NCBI GenBank assembly: GCA_964612675.1 | Contig: CAZTDD010000014.1 | Location: forward strand, 15,578 to 79,577 | Source of the DNA: CAZTDD01 sp964612675 | Lineage (GTDB): Bacteria; Hinthialibacterota; Hinthialibacteria; Hinthialibacterales; JAKPRU01 | DNA length: 64,000 nucleotides | Direction of reading: 5' to 3' | In this document: positions 52,401 through 62,421 of the stretch, in pieces | Numbering within the stretch: the first letter of the stretch is position 1 | Layout: every line of letters starts with the position of its first letter | Translations under genes and position numbers: made by a program | The notes under the pieces: generated by a model | What the model was told of the DNA's origin: nothing | Seen by the model: only the letters and a program-made list of their open reading frames with translations | The model's database searches: none

Positions 52401-55400
52401 GAAGTCGACACCGTAGGGAACCTCGATCATCCGGCCGATCATCGGAAGTTCCGGCTCTCCGACGTTCATCCTCGTGGCGTGACCCGGGATCGAAAGACGG
52501 TGATAAATCACTCCGTCCTGTTTATGCTCGTGCGCATACATTCCGGGCACGCGCACGTCGACCATGGTTCCGGTACTCGTCTCATCCTTCATCGCAGAGA
52601 TCGGTGCTTTGCCGGTCTGCGGGTCGTCGGTGAACGGTACCCAACCGAGTTTTGGTGGAACGTACTGAGTCGGCTCGCCTGTCGGCGTGGCAGTAGGAGT
52701 GACCGTGGGAGTATTCGTCGGTGTATTCGTCGGCGTATCGGTCGGAGTAGGCAGCGGTGTGATCGGCGGCGGTACAATCGGGCCGCGCGGGAATATGCTC
52801 ACCGCAACCGATCCGGAACCCGGCAGGAAGTCACCCGCAAACGCCTTGAACGGCGGGACGACGGTTTTCTGACCGGCGAACCGTCCCTTTTCGTCGAACA
52901 GGAGTTTGAATCCTCGCACAATGGCGGCGGGGGCGGGATGCTCGGCTCTCACTTCGCCGTCCTCGTTAAGGACAGATATTGCTTGCGTTCCGATCGCCAA
53001 CTCATCACCGGGCTCGTTATCCAGATTTCCAGCGTCGATGTGAAGCCCGCCGGATGGATTCCGGTCCGGCCCCAGAACAAGAATGGGATCGGTGAGCGGC
53101 TCGATAGAGGCAATTTGATTACTTTTGTCCGTTCGAGCACTGAAGACGCGAATCAAATTCTTGAGATTCGGATCGCCCTTGGCACCGTCCGGCATGCCCG
53201 CACTGGCCACGATAATCTCATCGCGACCATCGTTGTTCACATCGCCGACCGCAAGGTTGACGCCGCCGAGTCCTCTGTACCCTTCCGGCATGGCGGGCAT
53301 GGGAGAGGTTCGACTCGTGACCACTACGTTCCCGTTCGACGTCCCAAGGTCAAGCACCTGGAACAGGGTCGTCGCTTTTTCACCGTTCATCTGAGCGACA
53401 ACAAGTTCATCCAGCCCGTCGCCGTCCACATCGCCCGCGGCCACGGATGTTCCGCCCGAGCTGTTCCCTTGGACGGCCGCTCCGGTTAGTCCTTGGATAA
53501 GACCAACGAATTCCAGTTTGCCCAGACCTTTCTCGGCAGGCTGATAAGTCAGGAGACGGATGATATTGTCACCGCCCTGTCCCTGTGCGGCACCAATAAT
53601 CAGGGGCGAAGTTTGATCGTGTCTCTTGGCGACAAAGACACCTGCTGTGACATTGATCGCTCCGTGTATGTTCCTCAGCAGGGCGTTTCCGGCCTCGGGA
53701 GCAAACACGTTTCTCGAGCTCAGAACATTCGATCGATTGCCGAGCTCACGTGCGGGAGTCCAACCAAGAATGATGGATGGGAACTTCGAGCCTTTGCCAC
53801 CCGCGCCGAATCCAAGAAGGACGTCCGGTACGTCATCGCCATCCACATCCGTGACAGCAGAGTCGATCGACCGCGCACGAGACGAACCGATGGCTTCAGC
53901 AAAGTTTGGCGGCAATCCTGCGAAACTTGCCACACGTTTCAGGTCGGAGGTCCGTACCAGTTTGTTCGACGTGGTTCCACCGTATCCTTGCGACAGAACC
54001 AACCAGCCCGGAACGGCGGTCGGCCGCTGGGTCGGAGTCATTGTCGGTGTCGGCGTCGGTTGGGGCTCGCCCAATTCCACCACTTTGGTGCTGTACTGGT
54101 CGCTATGGATATGTACGCGTACCACCTGGTCGGACAAGATACCGGCAAAACCGGCCGTACCGTCCGTCCCCGTGTGAGTGTTCTTTGTACTTCCATCCTT
54201 CAACTCCAGGTTGACCAGAGCGCCCTTAAGCGGTTCGCCCTCGTCGTCCTCCAGGAGCACCTGAAGATCCTCACCGACCTGACTGAGTTCAGACTGGATT
54301 TTTTCGGGAATATTCACCCCTGTGCGTCGAACGCTCATTTCGGGATCACCCAACAGGAGATAGCAGAATGTGTTACTGTCCCATACGCTGTTGGAGCCGG
54401 TCATTCCCCAGGAAATCTGCTCGGCTTCGGCAAGCACGGGGCCGAGTCGGGAAACACCTTTTTCATAAATGGCTCGGAAGACTCCCTTGGCGCGGTTGTG
54501 ATTCTCGACAGTGTAGGAGTTCACCGTCGCCGCCCAGTGGGCTACTGAACCGGCATCTTCGAAGCTCATCCAATCTTCGCCTATGGAGTCTTCGGCTTTG
54601 ATGCGGTTGTTCTGACACGCAATGGAATAAACGATCGGGTGAATACTGTTGCTGAGTTGCTGAAGTTCGCCACCGGCGTCGAAATTGTCACCGGTCGAGG
54701 ATGTGCCGTCCCAACCGTATACCCACGCGGTTGTAGAACCATGACCACGGTACAAGAGATGTCCCCTGCCGTCGTTCACGGCGTCGATGACATCTTGATT
54801 CGTAGCCCGTTGTGCGCTCTGGTTGGCCGCACCTGCATGCAGCACCTCGAAATTCGGCTGAATATTGTATTGATTGTACCCATCGATATCCTCTACTGCT
54901 TGCGCATATTTCGATGGGAAGTTGGTGCAGACTCCCAGACAACTGCCGGAAGTCTCTGAGTTCGCACAGAGGGTTACCTCTTGAGGCCATGTACCCAGCG
55001 ACAAACCGCGATCATACCGAATAATCCTATCGAGCTGATTCGTCAGATCTTCACCGGAGTCGACAGAAAGCCGACCGACGTAAACCGTGGCAAAACGCCC
55101 TGAGCCGATGACCTCATATACCTGGTCGGAATCGGACTGATCGCCATCCGGACTGACGCTCAATTTGTCACTGCGACCGGATGGAATGACATCCTCATCG
55201 CCGACCAGCAGAACGAAGATCGTCGCAGGCTGATAAGAGGTATGATAGTCCTCGATGTATTTGTCAATCTCGTCGCGATCAGCCGTTACGGCGTCGCCGG
55301 GATCGCTGCCGACTGTCCTGACATCGACCGCCAATCCCTTGCTCTGCTTCCACTGCACCATCTGCTGCAGCTCATCGGTGTACTCGCCGGGCGTCAGGAT

Positions 55401-56922
55401 CAAGTATCGTGCTGTTCGTCGTCCGACAACGCCCACGCCGTATTCCTCCAGTTCGCCGGGGATCATGTGGCCGTTCAGGAACGGCGGTTTATTTACCCAA
55501 TCATCCCAACCCAGCGGTTTACCTTTTTCCTCGATTTCGGGCGGGAGACCATTTCCACACCCGGTAATCTCCAGTTCGACAGACATCCCCATCCGTACCT
55601 CGTTGGCATTGAGAACCGTAAGTATCGGATGACTGAATTCCATACCGGTGAACGGTCCCATTCGTGTATTTTCGGAAAATGGCTCGATGCCACCGGTGTA
55701 TTCCCCCTCAAACTCCTCATAAAACTGTGCATCGTAGAATTCGGGCGGATTGAACGGATTGGTCCCCTCCGGCGGTTGTTGATCCAGACCTGAGTAGCCC
55801 GCCGGGATGAGCGGTACCGGAAGTTTTACAGTGACTCGATTCCCGTCACGATCAACCACAAACTCGTGTTCGCTTTGTGGACTGCTGTCGGAAGCAGGCA
55901 CTTTCACGATCTGTTGCGACTGAGATAGTCCTTCTATGCCTTGAGTCGCCTTGGATGGCTGGACGATTGTGTCGGTCATCTGGTAGACATTTTCGCCGGC
56001 GGCTTCGGGATCCGCGGCCAGCAAACCGCGTAACGCAGGAACGCCGGGCCGCGCACCGACTGAGTCGAGAATGAGCTCGCCGGTTCGGTCTCGGTCCCAT
56101 GCAGGCTCCTCGATCTCGCCCACAAGATTTTCCGGGAAAGGCGGTTTGCCTATTTGTGCATATAAGGCCCTCTTGTACCGGTCATACGGCAGCGGCGGCA
56201 GATCGCCCTGCGGAAACTGGAACCATTCTTCGCCGGATTCCAAACCGAGTCCGTCCAGCACACCGATTTCCGGGAACTCGATGACGGCGAAGTCCCGTCC
56301 AGCGTATTGCCGTACCGATGCATAGAATCCTGGGATCTGCAGCCGAAGCAGCAGGCGATCCGGGTTGCTCTCGTCAACCGTCATGGTGACCGGGTCGCCC
56401 GGTTCCGATTGCGGATCGAGCGCCACCCATGTTCGTGGTTCTTTTTCAAACTCGCATTTCCAACAGACCTTAAATATGCAAATCTCCGCTCCTTCGATTT
56501 CGATTTTCGTTATGCCGTCGGCATCGAAGAATACCAATTGATGTATCACGCCTTGTGTCCCGGCCTGTTGCGGGCCAACCGCGTTACCGGCGGTGTCATA
56601 CGCTGTCAGTTCCGCTTTAGAGTAATGCGTCAGAGAGACTGTGACTTGCTTGGGATAACCGGGTTCGCAGGTATTGTCTGAGAATGAGATGGTCGCCTTT
56701 TGCGATGCCGACGCCTCGGTCCACGGTACATACACCGCTAATTGTTCAAACCCCGTGCAAGTCCTCACGCTCAAGGGCTCAGGTGTCCCATCGGATAAAG
56801 CGCCTTCTTCAATACGTACCGGGCCAAGGTTGATTTCGTGTAACCCATCTTGTGGCGAGGTGAAGAAGTCGCTCACAGTGGCACAGCGCTCACCCGGAGG
56901 CAATGTGGGCAACAGGAGTCGG
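49449..56922 (-). CDS. Giant secreted protein with two gingipain-type C25 peptidase domains (3' part, after frameshift)
   Basis: The frame is open from 57095, but coding similarity starts near 56922. Residue numbers count from 57095. About 70-220 form a domain ending CIFKVCWKC, a repeat of the domain in the upstream fragment. About 560-930 are the first C25 domain, with His in LLYRGHGS (about 784) and Cys in YSIACQNN (about 825). A carboxypeptidase-regulatory-like domain, a TP-rich linker and an FG-GAP propeller (DVDGDDVPDVLLG, DVNNDGRDEIIVA) follow. After a second TP linker a second C25 domain has TYNGHGG (about 1956) and FSMACMTG (about 1989). The C terminus is Ig-like without an obvious sorting domain. 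It is probably a secreted cysteine peptidase; the in-frame total with the 5' part would be about 2,850 aa. Confidence 0.8.
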
Positions 56923-58002
56923 TGTTGGCTCTGGTTCCGCCTCACATTTCCAACAGACACCGAGGATGCAGATTTCCGAACCTTCGATATAGATCGTGCC
57001 AAGTCCGTCGCTGGAGGAGAATGTCGTCTCAGTAACATCTCCCTGTGGTTCGACCTCTCGTGTCTTGAGCAAGTTATGGCTGGGATCGTACGCATGTAAA
57101 GTAACAGGCGTTATATGACTCATGATGAGCGTTACTTCCTTGGGCCACTCGCCTCCACATTCTGTGTTGAGCAATTGGACCAACGCCTTCGGCTCATCGG
57201 CATCCGGCCCCGGACTGAAATCGATAAACGCCCCCAGCCGGTCTGCTACCGGACACTGTCGAATGTCGAGAAGAAGCAATTCCTGTGGGCCGGGCTGACT
57301 GATAGCGGCAGGTCCAAGAACCACTTGCTCCACTTCGATACCCGATTCGTTGTGAATATCGTCGACATAGACACACTGCTTCTGTGGCTCTCCGGTAGCG
57401 GTCGGCGTAAGAGTCGGTGTCTCCGTCGATGTAGCCTTGGGCGTTTCCGTCGGAGTCGGTCTTTCGGTTTCTACCGAGACCAGACTAATCCAATCGATTT
57501 CGAATTCGATCCCTTGATGAACCGAAGGATCGAAACGAACTCGGTTGATCGTAGCGCCGTCATATAGATCATCCGGCAGCGGGGCAAATATGATTCCGTG
57601 CTCGGGACCCGGCGAGTCAAAGTTTCCGAGGTGGATAAACTCCCCTCCTTCGGCCGACGTCCCTACGAATACCTGGCATTTCGTCGGATCACTGGTACGG
57701 AAGCGAACGGCGACACCCATGACGTCGTTTACCAGCGCACCATCCCTCATGACAATCTGTACAAGTGGATCGTTTGTCTCAGACATACCCATCAAGACAT
57801 CGTCCTGAACCCCGATACCGGCGATGTTTTGTGGTTGCCATCCCATCAAATTGCCTTCCTCGGCGAAGTCCCATTGCTTGTGGTGAACGATATCGGTGTC
57901 GTCAAATGTTTGTGCTTGGGGAGATGGAGAAAACGAGAGAATAAGGATTGCTGCGATAAAAAAACAGAAATTGCTTTGACTGTGAGTGTGTATAGATATC
58001 AT
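56890..58002 (-). CDS. 5' part of the split giant C25 protein: signal peptide, beta domain and CWKC domain
   Basis: A 370-aa frame with a good signal peptide (about 1-30). About 40-175 are a galactose-binding-like beta domain (QWDFAEEGNLMGW to EIDWISLVSVE), then a TP-rich linker and a domain ending EICILGVCWKC. That domain is repeated at the start of the next frame. The reading frame stops at TGA 56892-56890 after EPEPTPTPVAHIASG. A plus-one shift at the preceding GGG codon would join the downstream frame, which lacks its own signal peptide. I therefore read both as one gene broken by a frameshift, a programmed shift or a sequence error. It could also be a short secreted protein in its own right. 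Confidence 0.7.
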   Translation of the reverse strand: MISIHTHSQSNFCFFIAAILILSFSPSPQAQTFDDTDIVHHKQWDFAEEGNLMGWQPQNIAGIGVQDDVLMGMSETNDPLVQIVMRDGALVNDVMGVAVRFRTSDPTKCQVFVGTSAEGGEFIHLGNFDSPGPEHGIIFAPLPDDLYDGATINRVRFDPSVHQGIEFEIDWISLVSVETERPTPTETPKATSTETPTLTPTATGEPQKQCVYVDDIHNESGIEVEQVVLGPAAISQPGPQELLLLDIRQCPVADRLGAFIDFSPGPDADEPKALVQLLNTECGGEWPKEVTLIMSHITPVTLHAYDPSHNLLKTREVEPQGDVTETTFSSSDGLGTIYIEGSEICILGVCWKCEAEPEPTPTPVAHIASG

Positions 58003-58569
58003 TAGAGAATCTCCTTACGAGTGATTTTTCCGTCTCAATCGATCGTCATTTGACATTCGTATTTATTGAAACCAATCGTCCGGGAATACACCGACAACGA
58101 TGGGATTGCGAATAAAAGAATTCTTGATATGGGGAGATGAATTGTCGTATCGATAAGGACTGAAGATAATTAAGTGAAAAAGTGATTCCTGCACCTTCTG
58201 GAAGGGAACGAAAAACAGTAAACAAGTGAACAAGTTGCGCAGAGTGGCTCACATTCGTGTCCTTGGTTCGCAAAAACCAAAAGCGAAGAAGACAGAAGGA
58301 ACTGCATAGCCGGAGTGACTATTCCCGTCGGATCCTCTTTTCCTTCGCTAGTCCTTTTTGCGAAAGAGTATCGAAACCACCACTGCACAAAGCAAAGTTA
58401 ACACCTCGGGTGACATGGTCATCCGACGCTTAACCGTATGAAATCAAGCTTACAAACTCATATGTCGTTCCAAATGGTGGCCACAGCGGAATGACATGAA
58501 TCTCCGTCGAGAACAAACAACCTGATTGATCGCTGCCCAAGGCCAATAGGCAGAGAAAACCCCTGGTAG
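58003..58569. other. Non-coding region upstream of the split C25 gene
   Basis: These 567 nt hold only short frames without coding-like composition. The promoter of the C25 gene should lie at the left edge (minus strand). The right edge runs into a gene remnant on the plus strand that starts near 58570. No terminator or repeat family seen elsewhere in the window is present here. Confidence 0.4.
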
Positions 58570-58803
58570 GCGTTTCTATCGAAACCGGACAACTTTGAGA
58601 ACGCTGTTATTCGTGCGGTCAACCTGGGTGGGGACACGGACACAATCGGCGCAATGACAGGTGCGATCAGCGGCGCGTATCATGGAATGGATGCGATTCC
58701 CGAACGATGGGTCGATAAACTCGAAAACGGAGACAAAGGTAGGGACTACGTCATCGAACTGGCGGATTCGCTTGCCGAATTGGTGCTCAACCGCTCACGG
58801 TGA
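58570..58803 (+). pseudogene. C-terminal remnant of an ADP-ribosylglycohydrolase
   Basis: The frame from 58570 reads AFLSKPDNFENAVIRAVNLG, then GDTDTIGAMTGAISGAYHG, and continues to a normal stop at 58803 (VLNRSR-stop). This is the conserved last third of the DraG/ADP-ribosylglycohydrolase family, including the metal-binding GGDTDT motif. A TAG stop lies directly upstream in frame (58567-58569) and no matching N-terminal part is found in the preceding sequence. About 78 codons remain of a protein normally near 300 residues. It overlaps the end of the convergent DJ-1/PfpI gene by 9 nt. Confidence 0.8.
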
Positions 58804-59355
58804 ACATCGCAGCATCCGCATGAATTCCGCCATGAACAAATGATTATCATGCCACGTACGCCCGCTGACCATATTGCCGTCACGGACACATCCTTCGTTC
58901 ACAAATGTCGCACCGCATACTTCGATGTCAAATTGACACTTGGGCACAGTCGCCATCCGCTTTCCTTCAATAACCCCCGCCGTCGCAACGATCTCCGCAC
59001 CGTGACAAACCACCGCTACCGGTTTGTTCATTTCGAAAAAGTGTTTGACGATTCCGATCAGATCCCGGTCGTAACGCAAATACTCCGGTGCGCGCCCTCC
59101 GGTCAAGAACAAGCCGCGATACTCCTCCGGCTTCACGTCGCGAAAGGCGATTTCCGCCGCAAGATGATAGCTCGGTCCTTCGCGCGTGACTTCCCAGCCG
59201 GGCGGAATTTCATGCATAACAAGATGATACATCCTCGCCTCGGGGCCGGCGACAACCGCCTGAAAACCGTCTTCCTGAACGCGAAAATACGGATACATCG
59301 TATCCAACGCTTCCGCTGCATCGCCAATAACAAGCAGAACTTTCTCCTGCGCCAT
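58795..59355 (-). CDS. DJ-1/PfpI family protein
   Basis: A 186-aa protein from ATG 59355, with AGGAG 10 nt upstream; the frame is open from 59454. It opens EKVLLVIGDAAEALD, and the nucleophile elbow is VAVVCHGAEIVATAG with Cys117. LFLTGGRAPEYLRYD is the preceding conserved segment. The family includes glyoxalases, deglycase-like and chaperone-like enzymes and amidotransferase relatives. The exact activity is not predictable. No export signal. Neighbouring genes are in the opposite direction, so it is probably a single-gene unit. Confidence 0.85.
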   Translation of the reverse strand: MAQEKVLLVIGDAAEALDTMYPYFRVQEDGFQAVVAGPEARMYHLVMHEIPPGWEVTREGPSYHLAAEIAFRDVKPEEYRGLFLTGGRAPEYLRYDRDLIGIVKHFFEMNKPVAVVCHGAEIVATAGVIEGKRMATVPKCQFDIEVCGATFVNEGCVRDGNMVSGRTWHDNHLFMAEFMRMLRCSP

Positions 59356-59521
59356 GATAGATAATCTCCTATGATCGACTAAGTTCTTTCCGTTCTCCTT
59401 TACATCAATCGTACGAGAGGTAAGTATATTCCGACGCGGGAATATTGTTGTCAACCTGTGATTGTCTCAAGGAACACATTGAATTGTGAAGACAGAAAAG
59501 AACCGAACGCGGAGAATAAAC

Positions 59522-60847
59522 ATGGACAAGAAAGAGAAAACAATCCGAGTCAATCGCCGTGCTTTCAATAAGGCCGCCGTCGGCCTTACGACAGGCATCG
59601 CAGCCGCCTACGGCCCGTTTTCCTCGCGTGTTCTCGGTGCAAATGAAAAAGTCGTTATGGGCGCGATCGGCCTGCGGTACCGTGGAACAACCGTTTCGAA
59701 AGAACTGATGCAAACAGGCTGTGTCGAGTTCGCTGCGTGTTGCGATGTAGACAAACGCGAAAACGACAAATACATTCAACTAATGAAAGAGCAGCACAAC
59801 GCCCGTATCGAACCCTACTGTGACTTCCGCGAATTGATCGACCGCAACGATATCGATGCCGTCCTAATCGCTACCCCCGACCACTGGCATGCGATTCCGT
59901 TCATTTCTGCCTGCGAGGCGGGCAAAGATGTTTTCGTGGAAAAGCCGTTCTCGCATAACATTGTGGAAGGCCGTGCGATGGTGAACGCAGCTCGCAAATT
60001 CCACACGGTCGCCCAGGTTGGTACCTGGCAAAGAAGCACGCAGCATTTTCAGGATGCGATTGATTTCGTTCGCTCGGGCCAACTGGGAACGATAAGCGTC
60101 TGCCGTGCCTGGCGCGTGCGAAACAGTGAAGGTGTCGGCCACATGCCGCCGACAAATCCGCCGGAAGGATTGGATTGGGATTTCTGGCTTGGCCCTGCGC
60201 CGTACACGCCGTATCGATCCAACCGCTGCCACTTCGACTGGCGATGGTATTTCGATTACGCAGGCGGAGAAACCGCCGATCATGGTGCCCATATGTTGGA
60301 CATTGTGTGCCTGGCGATGGGCGATTGGGATCCGCTGGAGGTGTCGTCGTTCGGAGGAAGTTATGTCATCGACGATGACCGCGACACACCCGATACGCAG
60401 GTAGCCATCTACCGGTTCAAAGACTTTACAATGACCTGGGAGGTTCGCTGGGGCAACGCCCGGCCGGTCGATGGATTCCCCAGCGGTCTGGGGTCGGAAT
60501 GGATCGGTAGAAACGGCACATTGGGTGTCGACCGAGGACGATGGAAGTTCTTTCCGGAAAAAGGTGCGAAGAAAACCGAACCCCAAACCGTCACGGAACT
60601 GAAGACAAATCACTTTCAGAATTTCATTGAGTGCGTCAAATCCCGGAGTACTCCCCGATCGGATGTCGAGACATCTCACAAGACAGCTGTGCTATGCCAT
60701 TTGGCCAACATATCGTTTCGAACGGGAAAGAAACTCGAGTGGGACTCGGATCGAGAGGTAATTGTCAACGAACCGACCGCCATGGAATGCCCGCATTACC
60801 GAAGAGAGTATCGAGCGCCCTGGGCGCTGCCGATGAATGAGACGTGA
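59522..60847 (+). CDS. Tat-exported Gfo/Idh/MocA family oxidoreductase, second
   Basis: A 441-aa protein from ATG 59522 (GGAG 7 nt upstream). The Tat signal is NRRAFNKAAVGLTTG, with cleavage near residue 40. The nucleotide-binding loop reads GAIGLRYRGTTV, where the second Gly of the usual GxGxxG is Arg. The rest is conventional: IATPDHWHAIPFISAC, EKPFSHN with the catalytic-region Lys and GGETADHGAHMLDIVC. It probably acts on a sugar derivative in the periplasm. Related to but distinct from the 15018 protein, and without a sugar transporter next to it. Confidence 0.85.
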   Translation: MDKKEKTIRVNRRAFNKAAVGLTTGIAAAYGPFSSRVLGANEKVVMGAIGLRYRGTTVSKELMQTGCVEFAACCDVDKRENDKYIQLMKEQHNARIEPYCDFRELIDRNDIDAVLIATPDHWHAIPFISACEAGKDVFVEKPFSHNIVEGRAMVNAARKFHTVAQVGTWQRSTQHFQDAIDFVRSGQLGTISVCRAWRVRNSEGVGHMPPTNPPEGLDWDFWLGPAPYTPYRSNRCHFDWRWYFDYAGGETADHGAHMLDIVCLAMGDWDPLEVSSFGGSYVIDDDRDTPDTQVAIYRFKDFTMTWEVRWGNARPVDGFPSGLGSEWIGRNGTLGVDRGRWKFFPEKGAKKTEPQTVTELKTNHFQNFIECVKSRSTPRSDVETSHKTAVLCHLANISFRTGKKLEWDSDREVIVNEPTAMECPHYRREYRAPWALPMNET

Positions 60848-60867
60848 GTAATCAGCAGGTCATTTTT

Positions 60868-60947
60868 CCGTCATCGCGAGCGAAGCGTGGCGATCTCGCC
60901 GTTATGAGTCGGGCGATGAGATTGCTTTGCTTCGCTCGCAATGACGG
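60868..60947. repeat. Imperfect palindromic repeat of the CGTCATTGCGAGCGAAGC type
   Basis: The left arm (60868-60900, CCGTCATCGCGAGCGAAGC...) and right arm (60912-60947, ending TTCGCTCGCAATGACGG) form a long imperfect inverted repeat of about 33 bp with a short loop. Sequences of this kind recur between genes in many unrelated bacterial genomes and are thought to be small mobile palindromes. Here it sits between two convergent genes and may also act as a terminator. Confidence 0.75.
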
Positions 60948-60964
60948 GGTACAGGAATGACACA

Positions 60965-61504
60965 TCACACACTATGTCCATATCGATTAAACCAGGCGCG
61001 TTCTTCGAGGGGTTTCTTCTCTTTTTGCTTATGCACTTCGAGCGGTACACCGAGCGGCAGAATCACACGAATTACCTTCTCTTCCGGAATTCCAAGCAAC
61101 GAACCGATGGTGTCGGCACGATCCTCCCTGCGCAACCAACCGTCGACCCAAACCGTGGCATATCCCAAAGCGGTCACAGCCAACAGCATATTCTCCACCG
61201 CCGCCGAACAATCCTCCACCTCGAATGAATTGCCCTGATAGACAGGCTGAGGATCGCGGTCCATCACACACGCGATAAAGGCGCGCGCCTGTTGGAAGGC
61301 GGTGTTGGTTGTGTGCATGCTGGAAATCTGGCTGACCAAATCGGGGTCATCCACAATGACAAAACTTGTGGTCTGCGCATTGAGTCCGGAAGGCGCCTGA
61401 ATACCTGCCTGTACGATCCGGCGCAACTCCTCGCGCGAAATCCGTTTCTCCCCGAAAGGTCCCCGGTAGCTATGGCGTTTGTCAATTGCAGTAAAGAGAT
61501 CCAT
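60965..61504 (-). CDS. Nitroreductase family protein
   Basis: A 179-aa flavin-dependent oxidoreductase from ATG 61504 (GTGGAAGA upstream). The N-terminal FMN-phosphate region is DKRHSYRGPFGEKRIS, followed by GIQAPSGLNAQTTSFVIVDD. VENMLLAVTALGYATVWVDG is the dimer-core helix and IRVILPLGVPLE the late conserved strand. The family uses FMN and NAD(P)H to reduce nitro compounds, quinones or flavins; the substrate here is unknown. No partner genes are apparent. Confidence 0.85.
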   Translation of the reverse strand: MDLFTAIDKRHSYRGPFGEKRISREELRRIVQAGIQAPSGLNAQTTSFVIVDDPDLVSQISSMHTTNTAFQQARAFIACVMDRDPQPVYQGNSFEVEDCSAAVENMLLAVTALGYATVWVDGWLRREDRADTIGSLLGIPEEKVIRVILPLGVPLEVHKQKEKKPLEERAWFNRYGHSV

Positions 61505-61543
61505 TCTTCCACTCAAGATACGAGGCGATTTCTTTCAAATTCT

Positions 61544-62224
61544 TCACTTATTGATCGAGCCGCCGCTCCGCATAAAGATATCACCGATACTGTTGAGACC
61601 ATTTGACATCGCATATGGAATCCCCCGCAGGTTGCCGCTCGGGTCACCCGCAAAACCGTCGGGACCGATGCCCACCAAGGCAAATTCTCCCGTTTTCAAC
61701 GGACGGAGGTTGACCTGCTCGGCGACGCCAGGGTTCAGCACCTGAATTCCCTGATTCCGTCCGGGAATATGTGGATCGACGTCCGCGTAAGTATAAGTAT
61801 CGGTAGGGCTGCCGAAGTTCCGCTGCATCTCGTCCCGCATCTTCCCTAGAAAAGGATCGATGGGGACGGAAGACAAATAGGCAACGGGGCTCGTCAAGAC
61901 AGCGAGGTAATCTGTCTTCTTACGGACGCCTTCCGGGAAATCGCCAACGCCGTTGAATACATCGCGCAGAATCTCGCGCCCCTCCGTGGTGTCATCATCC
62001 CAACCGTCGATCGGAAGGTATCCCGTATCCATACGGAGTTGTTCCACGCCTTGTACAATAGCCCGCATATCCGCCTTACAACGTGCCAGTTTTGCGCGCC
62101 GCTGCGCGTTCAGAAAATTCGGTACGGCGATGGCCGCCAAGATTCCGATAATCGCAACAACAATGAGTAACTCGATCAGTGTGAATCCCTTGAAGATTCT
62201 GGTACGTGGCGATCGAAGCATCAT
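61544..62224 (-). CDS. Type II secretion/type IV pilus-like prepilin (GspG-like)
   Basis: A 226-aa prepilin. A short basic leader ends at Gly before FTLIELLIVVAIIGILAAIA, the class III signal cut by a prepilin peptidase. A long amphipathic helix (NAQRRAKLARCKADMRAI) and a globular domain follow, with GYLPIDGW and late loops rich in Gly and Pro. The NFLNAQ and KADMRAI pattern is common in GspG-like proteins of PVC-related and other candidate phyla. It probably forms a pseudopilus or pilus subunit. No secretion genes are next to it, so it is an orphan. Confidence 0.85.
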   Translation of the reverse strand: MMLRSPRTRIFKGFTLIELLIVVAIIGILAAIAVPNFLNAQRRAKLARCKADMRAIVQGVEQLRMDTGYLPIDGWDDDTTEGREILRDVFNGVGDFPEGVRKKTDYLAVLTSPVAYLSSVPIDPFLGKMRDEMQRNFGSPTDTYTYADVDPHIPGRNQGIQVLNPGVAEQVNLRPLKTGEFALVGIGPDGFAGDPSGNLRGIPYAMSNGLNSIGDIFMRSGGSINK

Positions 62225-62421
62225 TTACGCTCGTTCTTGTTCTGTCCCCAATTGACGCAGAGCGAATACCGCTCCCACTTGAGCCGATTGGGATAGTGAT
62301 CAATCTCTGTTATAATTGCGTCGATGCATAGGGATTGTCAATGGCGTTTGAGAAAGCGCCTGACAATGGATATCGCAATCTCGCGAGTACGGTTATACGA
62401 TCTCAAAACGGGAGAAGAAAC

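Noticed and set aside
51225..53489. Long plus-strand frame of 754 codons opposite the giant protease gene
   Set aside because: It is Arg/Val/His-rich with no domain, and the minus strand encodes clear propeller and C25 motifs; it is an antisense shadow.
58458..58643. Minus-strand frame over the ADP-ribosylglycohydrolase remnant
   Set aside because: The plus strand clearly encodes the family C terminus there, so this frame is a shadow.
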